Below are positions 52,021 to 60,975 of a stretch of 64,000 bases of DNA, one piece after another. Below the pieces are notes generated by a model, which was not told where the DNA came from, did no database searches, and was given only the letters and a program-made list of their open reading frames with translations. Origin of the DNA: JAVJSD01 sp040219575. Its GTDB lineage: Bacteria > Planctomycetota > Planctomycetia > Pirellulales > Pirellulaceae. Location of the stretch: assembly GCA_040219575.1 (NCBI GenBank), contig JAVJSD010000013.1, positions 186,001-250,000 of the forward strand, in the 5' to 3' direction. A program made the translations under genes and the position numbers. Numbering within the stretch: position 1 is the stretch's first letter; every line of letters begins with the position of its first letter.

Positions 52021-54192
52021 ATGTCCAGAACGACTCTCGTTCCAGCCGCTGTTCTCGCACTACTGGTCCTCGCGACGGGATCGTTCGCCGCGGAGCCATC
52101 AAAGCGGATCCCCATCCTGCTCGACACCGACATCGCGGCGGACGTTGACGACGCCTTCGCGCTGGCGCTGCTGCTGACCAGTCCCGAGTTCGACCTGCGG
52201 GGCGTGACGACCGTCGCCGGCGACGCGCGCGTCAAGGCGATGCTGGCCTGCCGGTTTCTGGATGCGGTGGGACGGCCGGGTGTGCCGGTGGCGGCGGGCG
52301 AGTCCACCACGTCCGCCAAGAACGAAGGGATGTATCAGTACGGCCTGCGGGCTTCTCCGAAACGGCCGGTTAAAGAGGGCGCAGTGGAGTTCCTGCATGA
52401 GCAACTCCAGGCCGATCCCGGAGAGATCACGCTGATCGCCGTCGGTCCGCTGACGAACGTTGCGGCGCTGTTGGAGAAACATCCCGAGTCGGCGAAATCG
52501 ATCAAGCGTATTGTGTTGATGGGCGGCGCGATTTGCGTGGGATACAACGGCCAGGCGCCCGCCGAACCGGAGTGGAACATCAAAAGCGATGTGGCCGCCG
52601 CCCGACGTGTATTCACCTCAGGCGTCCCGCTGGTGGTCGCCCCGCTGGACGCCACTGTGTCGGTGAAGTTAACGGCCCCGCGTCGCAAGAAGTTGTTCGC
52701 GGCGGACTCACTGCTCTGCAAACATCTGCAGGGACTGTACGAGTTATGGGGCAAGGAGACGCCCGTGCTGTACGATTCCGTGGCGGCGGCGCTGGCGCTC
52801 GACGGCGCGTTTCCGCTGGTGAAAATGGCGCCGATGCGCCTGGAAGTCGCCGACGACGGTGCGACACGGGCGGTCGAAGGCGAACCGAACGCGCGAGTGG
52901 CCGTCGGCATTGAGGCGGAGAAGTTCCTCGATTGGCACCACCAGCGCGTCACGGGTTTGCCCTTGGAGGGCGACGACCTGCCCGAGCAGTGGATTCTGGA
53001 GGTGGCGCGGGATGGTTCGGCGCGGCTGCTGAATTATCCGATCGATCTCGACGCGCTCGCTCAATTGAGAAACTCCGCGGCGGACGACAAGGTGAAATCC
53101 ATCGTCATCCGCGCCGATTCCGAGGCGCGCACGGGCGACGTTCAGGAGATCATCCGTCGCCTTCACCCGGTGTCCGGCGAATTTTCGCTAGCGGTGCTCG
53201 ACGCGCCGAAAGCCAAGAACGTCTCGCCGCTTCGCAAAGCAGGCGGCATGCCGTCCAGCGTGCACGTCAGCGAAAACTACGAGACCGAGATCGAGCGCCG
53301 CTGGTGGCTCTCGGGAGAGCGCGTCCGCGACGGTGAGGAATTCGCCTGCCGGGCGATGCTCTGCCGCAACTTCGATCAAAAGATGGGAGACCGCTACAAG
53401 ATCCACCGGGCGGTGATCTTCAATCCCGTGCCCGGGCCGCCGATGGGACCACGCACGCGATTGAGCTTCCGCTACAAGATCGACGGCGCCGATTCGTTGC
53501 GGGTGCAGATCTTCAGCCTGAGCAATGGCTATCACCGCTTCCTTACCGTGACCGATTTGAAGCAGGACGCATGGCGCGAAGCGGTCGTCGACATGACCGA
53601 CGCCCGTCGCCCCGATGGCTCGGGCGGGCCCCTGTCGGAAGACGAACGGATCGACGACATCCAGTTCTACACCGACGCCGAGGCGGAACTGCTCATCGAC
53701 GACATTGTGCTGTTCGACGAGGCGGCGAAACCGGTCGAGAAGCCGTTTCCCGAGAACATCGTCTTCACCGGCGGTTTCGACACCGGCCGGCAAGGCCAGG
53801 AGTGGCCCGGGCGATTCGAGATTGTAGCGCACGAGGCGCCGCGAACGTGGAAGGCGGCTCAGTCCGTTGTCGATGAGGAGACCGGCGAATCGGTATTGAA
53901 TGTTTCGTTGCGTGGTCGTCGACCGCTGGCTGAAGTCGTGCGCCTGCGATTCCGGTACTATTTAACCGGCGGAGACCAGATTAGCCTGGTGTTGCAGAAC
54001 GGCGAAACGGAATCTTCATTGCGCGGCGAAGTACAGGAAGTCGTTCAGGGCCGCTGGACCGAAACGACGGTGGAGTTTCCGACAGCGAAGGGTCGGCAGC
54101 AGAATCGGTCGGTGGAGGAAGTTCGCTTCGTGATTCCCAAGGGCGCCAGTTTACGGATCGACGACCTGCTGCTCTATCAGCCCGCGGACTGA
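52021..54192 (+). CDS. Exported inosine-uridine-type nucleoside hydrolase with long C-terminal extension
   Basis: A 723-residue exported protein. Signal peptide LVPAAVLALLVLATGSFAA. Residues about 30-320 form a nucleoside-hydrolase domain that cleaves N-glycosidic bonds of ribonucleosides: the Ca-binding motif DTDIAADVDDAFAL (D35, D37, D41, D43, D44), GDARVKAMLACRFLDAVGRP, LIAVGPLTNVAALL, IVLMGGAICVGYNG, EWNIKSDVAAARRV and a late YDSVAAALALD (Asp ligand). Residues about 325-720 hold beta-sandwich segments resembling carbohydrate-binding modules (RLSFRYKIDGADSLRVQIFS, DDIQFYTDAEAELLIDDIVL, then a second similar copy LRFRYYLTGGDQISLVLQ ... LRIDDLLLYQ). The ATG follows a strong GGAGGTGA. Such an extension is not part of classical hydrolases. 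Confidence 0.88.
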   Translation: MSRTTLVPAAVLALLVLATGSFAAEPSKRIPILLDTDIAADVDDAFALALLLTSPEFDLRGVTTVAGDARVKAMLACRFLDAVGRPGVPVAAGESTTSAKNEGMYQYGLRASPKRPVKEGAVEFLHEQLQADPGEITLIAVGPLTNVAALLEKHPESAKSIKRIVLMGGAICVGYNGQAPAEPEWNIKSDVAAARRVFTSGVPLVVAPLDATVSVKLTAPRRKKLFAADSLLCKHLQGLYELWGKETPVLYDSVAAALALDGAFPLVKMAPMRLEVADDGATRAVEGEPNARVAVGIEAEKFLDWHHQRVTGLPLEGDDLPEQWILEVARDGSARLLNYPIDLDALAQLRNSAADDKVKSIVIRADSEARTGDVQEIIRRLHPVSGEFSLAVLDAPKAKNVSPLRKAGGMPSSVHVSENYETEIERRWWLSGERVRDGEEFACRAMLCRNFDQKMGDRYKIHRAVIFNPVPGPPMGPRTRLSFRYKIDGADSLRVQIFSLSNGYHRFLTVTDLKQDAWREAVVDMTDARRPDGSGGPLSEDERIDDIQFYTDAEAELLIDDIVLFDEAAKPVEKPFPENIVFTGGFDTGRQGQEWPGRFEIVAHEAPRTWKAAQSVVDEETGESVLNVSLRGRRPLAEVVRLRFRYYLTGGDQISLVLQNGETESSLRGEVQEVVQGRWTETTVEFPTAKGRQQNRSVEEVRFVIPKGASLRIDDLLLYQPAD

Positions 54193-54232
54193 ACGCCCGT
54201 GGCCGATGCCGCCGGCATCGGCGCACCACCTC

Positions 54233-54400
54233 GAACCGCGGGGCTAGTCCCCGCGCAGGCCGAGATGAGTAAACTCGCCAGGGATGTGATCCCCGGTTGC
54301 ACGCCAAGCGACCCCATCACGCCGCCACGCCAATTCAATCCGACGCCGGGGATTCGCCGCCAACCGCCATGCGGCGCTGGGACAAACTCGGCGGCTCAAG
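54233..54400. repeat. Inverted-pair element, copy C
   Basis: Left part GAACCGCGGGGCTAGTCCCC with GCGCAGGCC after it; right part GGCGCTGGGACAAACTCGGC with GGCTCAAG after it (54373-54400), a diverged inverse of the left. It lies between the stops of the convergent nucleoside hydrolase and lgt genes. Confidence 0.65.
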
Positions 54401-54413
54401 GTATTGCGTGGCG

Positions 54414-56000
54414 TTACGCCGACGTCGCTTCGCTCTCCGGCAGCACGCTCCCCTGCGGTTGGCGGGCGAGGTAAATCAGCATCGCCGCGCCGGTCAGGAA
54501 GATCGCCACGCTCACCAGTTGCGCGATGGTCAGCGCGGTGCCGAATTGGGCGGGCTCGTCGTTGCGAATCAATTCCAACAGGAACCGCGCGATCGGGTAG
54601 ACGACGAGCATCACGGCGAACACGTCGCCGTCGTGACGGCGAAACGGATACAGCACCCACAGGAAGAAACACAACAGAAACCCATTGATCGCGCTGTAGA
54701 TCTGCGTGGGATGCACCGGCCGCGAGTAGTCGGGCAACTTGTCGAGGGCCACGTTGACACGACTTCCGTAATCCGTCACCACCGTGAAACTCGGCCCGGC
54801 CGAGTGCAACAGCACCTCGGCCACGTCAGCCGCCTTCAGCGGCGGTTGGAAGCCGTCGGCGATGCGCGCCAGCGGCGGCAACGTCACGCCACGCACTTCG
54901 TCGCCCGAGGTAAGCTTTCCGGTCATGTCCGCCGGGCCGCCCAGCGTGAGGTTGGAAACGATCCAGCCACGGCGGATCGGACGCAACGCGAACCCCACTT
55001 GCCCACCCTCTTCCGACGGGGATTCCAAGACGGGAACCTCGACGACTTCGCCGTCCGCCTTTTCTACTTGAATCCTTGATCCAATCATGAGCGGCACGCG
55101 ATCGGCGAGTCGGACCGCGTCGCGCGGCGTGAGCTGAATCGCCTCGATGACAACACCCGTCGTAAGGCTCGCCCTCACTTCCTCGCTGGCGTCGTCGTAG
55201 ACATGCGCCACGATCGCCCGACCTTCCGCGTCGGACGCCAGCCGCAGACCGTGCAATTGCCCCAGTTCGCGCTGGTGGGCGTAAGGCGGACTGTCCTGCA
55301 GGGCGTACGCCGCGCGGCGGGGAAAGGTCATCTGCGGCGCCCAGTCCTGTTCGCAGACGCCGCCGAAGCAACAACCGTTCATCAAACAGCCGATGCGTCC
55401 GAAGGCCAGGCCGATGAGCATGCTGGGGGCGATGATGTCGCCGACCGCCAGCACTTTGCGGAAGCTGTACCCGCGCCGCATGAGAAAGATCACACCGGCC
55501 GGCAAACCTCCCAAGACCGAACCGTAGACCACCAGCCCGCCCTGCGTAACGTTGAAGATCTGCATCGGTTCGCGGAGGTACTGGTCACGATATTCGATGA
55601 TGAAGAACAACCGGGCGCCGACGATGCCCGCCAAAAACATCACGAACGCCATGGAGAAGATCAGCTCGGACTGGATTCCCATCCGCTGCGCGCGATACGC
55701 CGCCAATCCGACGGCGGACACCACGCCGATCAGCATCATCACGCCGTAGCCGCGGATCGGCAGTCCCAGCGTCCGGCCGTCGTCCGCGATCTCCATCATC
55801 GGCGCCACATACACCAGCGCGGCGGCGAACACCAGCATCACCGGCAGGTAGCTCAACGTGTCGCCGTTGAATCCCTGCTTCCACGCCAGATAGGCCAACA
55901 GCAACGCGCAGGCGGCGATCCACACGATCAACGCCCAGCCGAAACCGAACATCGGCAGCGGCCCGAGTTGATGCGGTATCAGAAAGAAGGTCTGTTGCAT
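54414..56000 (-). CDS. lgt: Prolipoprotein diacylglyceryl transferase with large inserted domain
   Basis: A 528-residue inner-membrane enzyme that transfers diacylglycerol from phosphatidylglycerol to the lipobox Cys of prolipoproteins, the first step of lipoprotein maturation. The Lgt core is split: N-terminal membrane segments with PIRGYGVMMLIGVVSAVG, GARLFFIIEY, NVTQGGLVVYGSVLGG (family signature around the catalytic region) and GRIGCLMNGCCFGG; then a soluble insert of about 190 residues (235-425); then HPTQIYSAINGFLLCFFLW and the last membrane helices. The insert contains a PDZ-like stretch, GWIVSNLTLGGPADMTGKLT then SGDEVRGV. Typical Lgt is 260-300 residues, so the insert almost doubles it. 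panC lies 58 bp upstream on the same strand. Confidence 0.93.
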   Translation of the reverse strand: MQQTFFLIPHQLGPLPMFGFGWALIVWIAACALLLAYLAWKQGFNGDTLSYLPVMLVFAAALVYVAPMMEIADDGRTLGLPIRGYGVMMLIGVVSAVGLAAYRAQRMGIQSELIFSMAFVMFLAGIVGARLFFIIEYRDQYLREPMQIFNVTQGGLVVYGSVLGGLPAGVIFLMRRGYSFRKVLAVGDIIAPSMLIGLAFGRIGCLMNGCCFGGVCEQDWAPQMTFPRRAAYALQDSPPYAHQRELGQLHGLRLASDAEGRAIVAHVYDDASEEVRASLTTGVVIEAIQLTPRDAVRLADRVPLMIGSRIQVEKADGEVVEVPVLESPSEEGGQVGFALRPIRRGWIVSNLTLGGPADMTGKLTSGDEVRGVTLPPLARIADGFQPPLKAADVAEVLLHSAGPSFTVVTDYGSRVNVALDKLPDYSRPVHPTQIYSAINGFLLCFFLWVLYPFRRHDGDVFAVMLVVYPIARFLLELIRNDEPAQFGTALTIAQLVSVAIFLTGAAMLIYLARQPQGSVLPESEATSA

Positions 56001-56058
56001 GAACCCGGGCTACGCGCGAGGGCGGTTGATGCGAGGCGGGGAGAGGTCGGTCGGCGCC

Positions 56059-56937
56059 TCATGAGGGCGAGATCCGCAGGTTGTCGATCAGCCGGGTCTT
56101 GCCGACGCGGGCGGCGATCAACGCGACGAACTCCCGATCGAGACAGGCCAGCGCTTCGAGCGACTCCGGTTCGACCAGCGCCACGTAGTCGACGTCCGTC
56201 ACCTCGGCTTCGAGCAACACCTGCTGCATCGCGCCGCGGACGGTGTTGGCGTCGCGCTCACCGGCGGTCACGAGTTCTTTCGCGCGCCGCAGGCCGCGGG
56301 AGATCGACAGCGCCCGGCGGCGTTCCTCGTCGCTGAGATACGCGTTGCGCGAACTGAGCGCCAGGCCGTCGGACTCGCGCACGGTGGGGCAGACCACGAT
56401 CTCGCAGGGCACGTTCAGGTCGCGGACCATGTGCCGCACGACGACCGACTGCTGATAGTCCTTGTGGCCGAAGTAGGCCCGATCGGCCCCGGCCAGATTC
56501 AACAACTTCAGCACCACCGTGGCCACACCCGCGAAGTGGCCCGGGCGGCATTCCCCCTCGAGCGGCCGCGCCGAGGCGGGCGGCTCGACGCTCGTCGAAA
56601 AACCCGGCGGGTACATTTCTCCCGCCGCCGGCGCGAAGACGATCTCGACCCCCAATTCGCCCAGCATCTCCAAATCGCGCGCAAGCTGCCGCGGGTAGCG
56701 GTCGAGGTCCTCGCCGGGACCGAACTGGGTCGGATTCACAAAGATCGTGGCGATCGTCACGTCGCACTCGGCGCGGCTGGCCCGCACCAGGCTCAAATGC
56801 CCCTCGTGCAGGGCGCCCATGGTCGGCACGACGCCAATCCGCTTTCCGACACCGCGAAGCGCTTGCACGGCCCGTTGCAAGGCCAGACAGGAATCGATGA
56901 CTTGCGGAGGTGCGGGCGGCGCCGAAATCGGGTGCAT
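56059..56937 (-). CDS. panC: Pantothenate synthetase
   Basis: A 292-residue cytosolic enzyme that joins pantoate and beta-alanine with ATP to make pantothenate for CoA synthesis. Family motifs are complete: VPTMGALHEGHLSLVR (HxGH ATP-binding motif), ATIFVNPTQFGPGEDLDRYP, GVATVVLKLLNL, ADRAYFGHKDYQQSVVVRHM, and the late VRESDGLALSSRNAYLS (KMSKS-like loop). Length is normal (about 280). The start MHPISAPPAPPQVID is the only good ATG. It is upstream of lgt on the same strand and probably shares its transcript; no panB or panD is adjacent. Confidence 0.96.
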   Translation of the reverse strand: MHPISAPPAPPQVIDSCLALQRAVQALRGVGKRIGVVPTMGALHEGHLSLVRASRAECDVTIATIFVNPTQFGPGEDLDRYPRQLARDLEMLGELGVEIVFAPAAGEMYPPGFSTSVEPPASARPLEGECRPGHFAGVATVVLKLLNLAGADRAYFGHKDYQQSVVVRHMVRDLNVPCEIVVCPTVRESDGLALSSRNAYLSDEERRRALSISRGLRRAKELVTAGERDANTVRGAMQQVLLEAEVTDVDYVALVEPESLEALACLDREFVALIAARVGKTRLIDNLRISPS

Positions 56938-57105
56938 GGCGGACTTTTCGGAGAATGAGAGGTGGTTCCTGTGGAATTCTACCGGGAACGCCGCCGCGCG
57001 ACGAGGCGGACTGCTGTTGCCCGGACTCGCCGCGGCGGACTAAATTGGCCTATCGCCCTTCTGATTCGGTTGCTACCGGGCGCTCTCACGGACGAGGAGT
57101 CAACC

Positions 57106-59541
57106 ATGCGCAGGCGGTTGTATTTGCTGGCGTTGGCGACGCTGTCGGTCTTGCTTTTGCAAGCGGCGGCGAACTTACACGCACAAACCGAGCCGGTCGG
57201 CGACCTGTGCCATCCTTCGCGGATCGTGGTTCGTGGGGCGGCGGACTTCACGGAAGAGCAGATTCGCCAAGCGCTGTTCGACGATCTGGAAGTGCTGCTC
57301 GCCGCGCACCCGTGCGCGCCGCTGGCGGAGTATCCCCACGTGATTCGTCGCCGGTTGACCGCGGGCTACGAGGCCAACGGCTATCGCGATGCGACCATTT
57401 CGACGTCGTTCGACCGCCAGCAGCAGCGAATCACGGTCGACGTCGAGGAGGGGAAGCAGCACCTCAGCGGCGAGATCGTAATCGAAGGGGCGAAGCAACT
57501 CGACGTCGAGCAGCTCGTGCAGCGTCTCACGCAGCCGCAGTCGGCCGCCAACGTCTCGGCGAATCCGCCTCCGGCGAAAGACGGCGGCCCGGTCGAGAAC
57601 CTCAAACAAATGGCGGCGCAGTCCCAACCGCCCATCTGGCGGACGGGCAAGCCGGCGCCGTTCGGCTTTTCGGAGCAGCAACGGCTGATCGGAGAGGTCC
57701 GCAAGGCGCTGGCCGATCTCGGGTTGCCCTTCGCCCGCTTCGAACTGAGCGTCGAAGCCCAGCCGGACAGCGACCGCGCACGGCTCAAGATCGAGATCAC
57801 CGACGAGGGCCGGCCCGCCGTCGTCGAGGCGGTCGACGTCACCGGCGCCGAGCGCAATTCGCGCGAATCGATCCTGGACCTGATCGGACTCGAGCCGGGG
57901 CGGCGATTCACCACGATCGACGAAGCGCGGGCGATGGAGAAACTGCAGGAGACCGGTCGCTTCCTGAAAGTGGATGTCGAGACCGAAGAAAACGTCCTCG
58001 GCGAAGGCGTGCGAGTGCGAATCAATCTGGTCGAGTATCCGTACGCTCCCCGGTTGGGGGAACCGCTCACGGAGCGGCAACAGTTGATGGTGAAACTCCG
58101 TCAGTGGCTCGTCGAGTTCGAGCACAGCGGAGACGACCTGGTCGCCGGTGCGGTGGGGTCCTCGTTCGGCTTCGACATGGCGTTCTCGCCGAGGCGGGGC
58201 ATGATCGGCTCGTTCTGGAAGAACCCACAGGAAAAGGACGACGCTGCATCGAGCTTGTTGCGGACGCTGGCCGTCTCGGACGACCGATTGGGCTACTACA
58301 ATTTCTCCGCCGGCCGGATGCTGAACTATCCTTCTCCGGAATCGCAGATCGCCCTGACGCTCTCGTTGAAGGCCAATCCTGACTATGAGGACGGCAGAGA
58401 CTTTGTGCTCGGCTTCGGATTCAACGTCCGCAGCCGGAGCGACGACGAACCGCTCCCCGTGAATCTGAAGATTCAATGCACCGCCGCCGCGGCCTTCGCC
58501 CTGGCCCACCACTTCGACGAGCCCGGCGTGGTCGAAGACGGCAAGATCGTCCTTCGGCACGACACCGACGAATTGACGCTCGACGTCGAGACCGGACGGC
58601 TGATTTCGTGCGTCGTCTTTGATGAAGCCGACAAGCAGAAAGAAGTAGCGCGGCTTGTCAGCGAGGCCGGCGCGCTCTCGGAGAGGTTGCGCCGACTCGA
58701 TCAGCGCGCCGCGGGACTGGAAAATGCGTACGACGCCAAGCGACCGCTTTCTTCATTGATCGACTACGCGCTCGAAGACGGCCTCGTCGAATTCTGTTTC
58801 GACCTGTGCGAGATCGAGGAAACGAACAAGCAGCGCCAGCAATGGGAGCGGATGGCGCCGACCGTCCGCCGCGTCGTCGCCGCCGGCGTGCTCGAACCGA
58901 TCGACCGACTGATCGCCGAGCATGGAAAGAAGAAACCGCAAACATTCAAGATCCCCTCGTCGCATTGGGGGAAGGCCCCGAGCCAGAATCCCATGACGTG
59001 GATCGGCGCGCTCGCCCTCTCGACCGCCGACGAGCTGTTTCCCCACCGCAGTTGGCCCTGGACCGTCTGGCGGGAGACGGGGTTGGTCGTCGCCAGTCAA
59101 TCCCGCTACACCGGACAGGAGATCAACCGCTTGCTCTCCGCTCCCGAAAGCGGGCCGCTATGTCATCTGGTGATCGCCGGTCTGTTGCATGCCCGAGGTG
59201 TTCCCCAGGCGCGGTTGGCGGCGGAGCGCGGACTCACCCGGCTGTCGGTGTTCGACTTCCAGAACGACTGCCGCGCGCTGTTCGATAAAGAGATGGCGCT
59301 GGGCGCCGCCCTGCTGAAGCTGGCGGAGGCCGCGCGGGAGTTGAACGACGAAGAAGCCGGCGCCGTGGGGCGTGAACTGCTGGGTGAGAACGCGCGGCAT
59401 TTCGTCGAGTGTGTGCGCACGCTCCGCGAGCGGCGCGACGAGCCGGTTGAAACGGTCCTGCCCGAGGCGCTGGGGCGCCTGTGGGAGCAGGAGTTGCTGC
59501 ACACCGTCAGCCGGGCCCTGGAAGACATCCGACAGCGATAA
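57106..59541 (+). CDS. Exported POTRA-like protein without a beta-barrel
   Basis: An 811-residue exported protein. The ATG at 57106 follows GAGGAGT and gives a signal peptide (LYLLALATLSVLLLQAAANL). Residues about 35-135 and 185-320 resemble POTRA domains of BamA/TamA-type proteins: IVVRGAADFTEEQIRQALFD, LTAGYEANGYRDATISTSFD, ITVDVEEGKQHLSGEIVIEG, then VVEAVDVTGAERNSRESILD and ETGRFLKVDVETEE. In BamA these domains precede a beta-barrel. Here the rest (about 330-811) does not look like one: it is mixed alpha/beta and then helical (KLAEAARELNDEEAGAVGRE). It resembles a periplasmic or peripheral protein. The next gene, 75 bp downstream, encodes a membrane protein with a soluble tail; the two probably act together. 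Family unknown. Confidence 0.75.
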   Translation: MRRRLYLLALATLSVLLLQAAANLHAQTEPVGDLCHPSRIVVRGAADFTEEQIRQALFDDLEVLLAAHPCAPLAEYPHVIRRRLTAGYEANGYRDATISTSFDRQQQRITVDVEEGKQHLSGEIVIEGAKQLDVEQLVQRLTQPQSAANVSANPPPAKDGGPVENLKQMAAQSQPPIWRTGKPAPFGFSEQQRLIGEVRKALADLGLPFARFELSVEAQPDSDRARLKIEITDEGRPAVVEAVDVTGAERNSRESILDLIGLEPGRRFTTIDEARAMEKLQETGRFLKVDVETEENVLGEGVRVRINLVEYPYAPRLGEPLTERQQLMVKLRQWLVEFEHSGDDLVAGAVGSSFGFDMAFSPRRGMIGSFWKNPQEKDDAASSLLRTLAVSDDRLGYYNFSAGRMLNYPSPESQIALTLSLKANPDYEDGRDFVLGFGFNVRSRSDDEPLPVNLKIQCTAAAAFALAHHFDEPGVVEDGKIVLRHDTDELTLDVETGRLISCVVFDEADKQKEVARLVSEAGALSERLRRLDQRAAGLENAYDAKRPLSSLIDYALEDGLVEFCFDLCEIEETNKQRQQWERMAPTVRRVVAAGVLEPIDRLIAEHGKKKPQTFKIPSSHWGKAPSQNPMTWIGALALSTADELFPHRSWPWTVWRETGLVVASQSRYTGQEINRLLSAPESGPLCHLVIAGLLHARGVPQARLAAERGLTRLSVFDFQNDCRALFDKEMALGAALLKLAEAARELNDEEAGAVGRELLGENARHFVECVRTLRERRDEPVETVLPEALGRLWEQELLHTVSRALEDIRQR

Positions 59542-59616
59542 CGCGGCGCGCTTTTCATCGCCAAGCGGCGGGCGTATGCTGGCGGAGTTCCTCTCCCGCA
59601 ACACGAACTCGTCGCC

Positions 59617-60903
59617 ATGACGCCGCTGACCCTGGCCAAGTTCCTCATCGGCTCCCGCGAGGCGATCGAACAGATCGCCCGCGCGCCGCAGGCGATCTTC
59701 GTGGGCCTGCTATTCGTCCTTTCGGCCGGCCTGGCCCGGGAGTACGACGGCGAGGATTTGCTGCACGAGCCGTGGCATCTGCTGCTGCCGCTGGCCGCCT
59801 CGCTGGCGACCGCCACGCTGTTGTACTTGCTCGTCGCCGGCGTCGGCTTTTGCCGCGGCGCGGGCATACGGCCGTTTCTGCTTCGCTACCGCGCGTTTCT
59901 TTCGCTGTACTGGATGACCGCCCCACTGGCCTGGCTCTACGCGATTCCCGTCGAACGCTTCCTGTCGCCGTTGGATTCCATCCGAGCCAATCTGTGGTTG
60001 TTGGGAATCGTCGCGCTATGGCGCGTGCTGTTGATCACGCGGGTCGTCTCTGTGCTTTATCGCACTCGCTATCTTGCCGCGCTGCTGGTCGTCATGCTGA
60101 TGGCGGACGTGGTCGCGGTGTCCGTGATCGTGGCAACGCCGAGGCCGGTCGTCGGAATCATGGGCGGCATCCGGCTCACCGAAGCGGAGTCGCTCATCCA
60201 CGCGACTTCGTGTCTCATTATCATCTTTGGAGTGTTGTCGATACCGATTTGGTTCTTCGGCGCAGTTTTCGTGGCGATTCCGCTGGGTGGAAAGAGGGGC
60301 TGGTTGTGGACGATTTCCGCCGACGCACTTCCGCTGCGCGTCGGTTGGGGCGCATGGACCGTCGCGGCCTCGCTGCTGGTTGTCGGCGTCGCCTTGCTGC
60401 CGCTGGCGCAGCCCGAGCAACAGCGCCGGTGGATCGTCGAAGATCAGTTGCGCCATGGACGCATCGACGAGGCCCTGCAATTCATGAGCAAACTGGACCG
60501 TGACGACTTTCCACCCTACTGGGATCCCCCGCCGCGGATCGGGTACGGAGAACGCAAACCCGATATGTGGTCGATTCTTAAACTCGTTCAGGAAGAGAAG
60601 ATCGCCCCTTGGGTTCGTGAGGTTTACATCGAGAAACTCGTTTCGCGGACGCAATACCCGGTGTTCGACGAGCGGGACCAGGTCGTGAATATCACGGAGT
60701 TGGATGACGACAATCTAAGGCGCTATGTAAACTTCATCGCCTCGCTGCCCGAGCCGCAACAAGTCGCCTCCCACCATTCCAGGCTCGTGGACGAGGCGTT
60801 GTACGAATATCGTGATGAAGAGTATGTAGAACGGGAAGACTTGAGTGCTATGCGTCGCAACGCACTCAAGAAGCTCGAGTCGCTCGAATCAGACGACGAG
60901 TGA
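59617..60903 (+). CDS. Polytopic membrane protein of unknown function
   Basis: A 428-residue inner-membrane protein with about seven membrane segments in the first 275 residues (AIFVGLLFVLSAGLA, LLLPLAASLATATLLYLLVA, FLSLYWMTAPLAWLYAI, LWLLGIVALWRVLLIT, YLAALLVVMLMADVVAVSVI, SCLIIIFGVLSIPIWFFGAV, WTVAASLLVVGVALLPLA). The last 150 residues are a soluble, acidic region with helical repeats (HGRIDEALQFMSKLDRD, IAPWVREVYIEKLVSR). The first segment is preceded by FLIGSREAIEQIARAP. The N-terminal half loosely recalls Yip1-like proteins. It follows the POTRA-like gene by 75 bp on the same strand, so co-transcription is likely. No known family is recognised. Confidence 0.72.
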   Translation: MTPLTLAKFLIGSREAIEQIARAPQAIFVGLLFVLSAGLAREYDGEDLLHEPWHLLLPLAASLATATLLYLLVAGVGFCRGAGIRPFLLRYRAFLSLYWMTAPLAWLYAIPVERFLSPLDSIRANLWLLGIVALWRVLLITRVVSVLYRTRYLAALLVVMLMADVVAVSVIVATPRPVVGIMGGIRLTEAESLIHATSCLIIIFGVLSIPIWFFGAVFVAIPLGGKRGWLWTISADALPLRVGWGAWTVAASLLVVGVALLPLAQPEQQRRWIVEDQLRHGRIDEALQFMSKLDRDDFPPYWDPPPRIGYGERKPDMWSILKLVQEEKIAPWVREVYIEKLVSRTQYPVFDERDQVVNITELDDDNLRRYVNFIASLPEPQQVASHHSRLVDEALYEYRDEEYVEREDLSAMRRNALKKLESLESDDE

Positions 60904-60975
60904 CGTCGGTCCCACGACGTCGCCCAATGTTGACGTCGCCCACGTCCATGTCGCCTGCGGGCTAAATCCGGGCGA

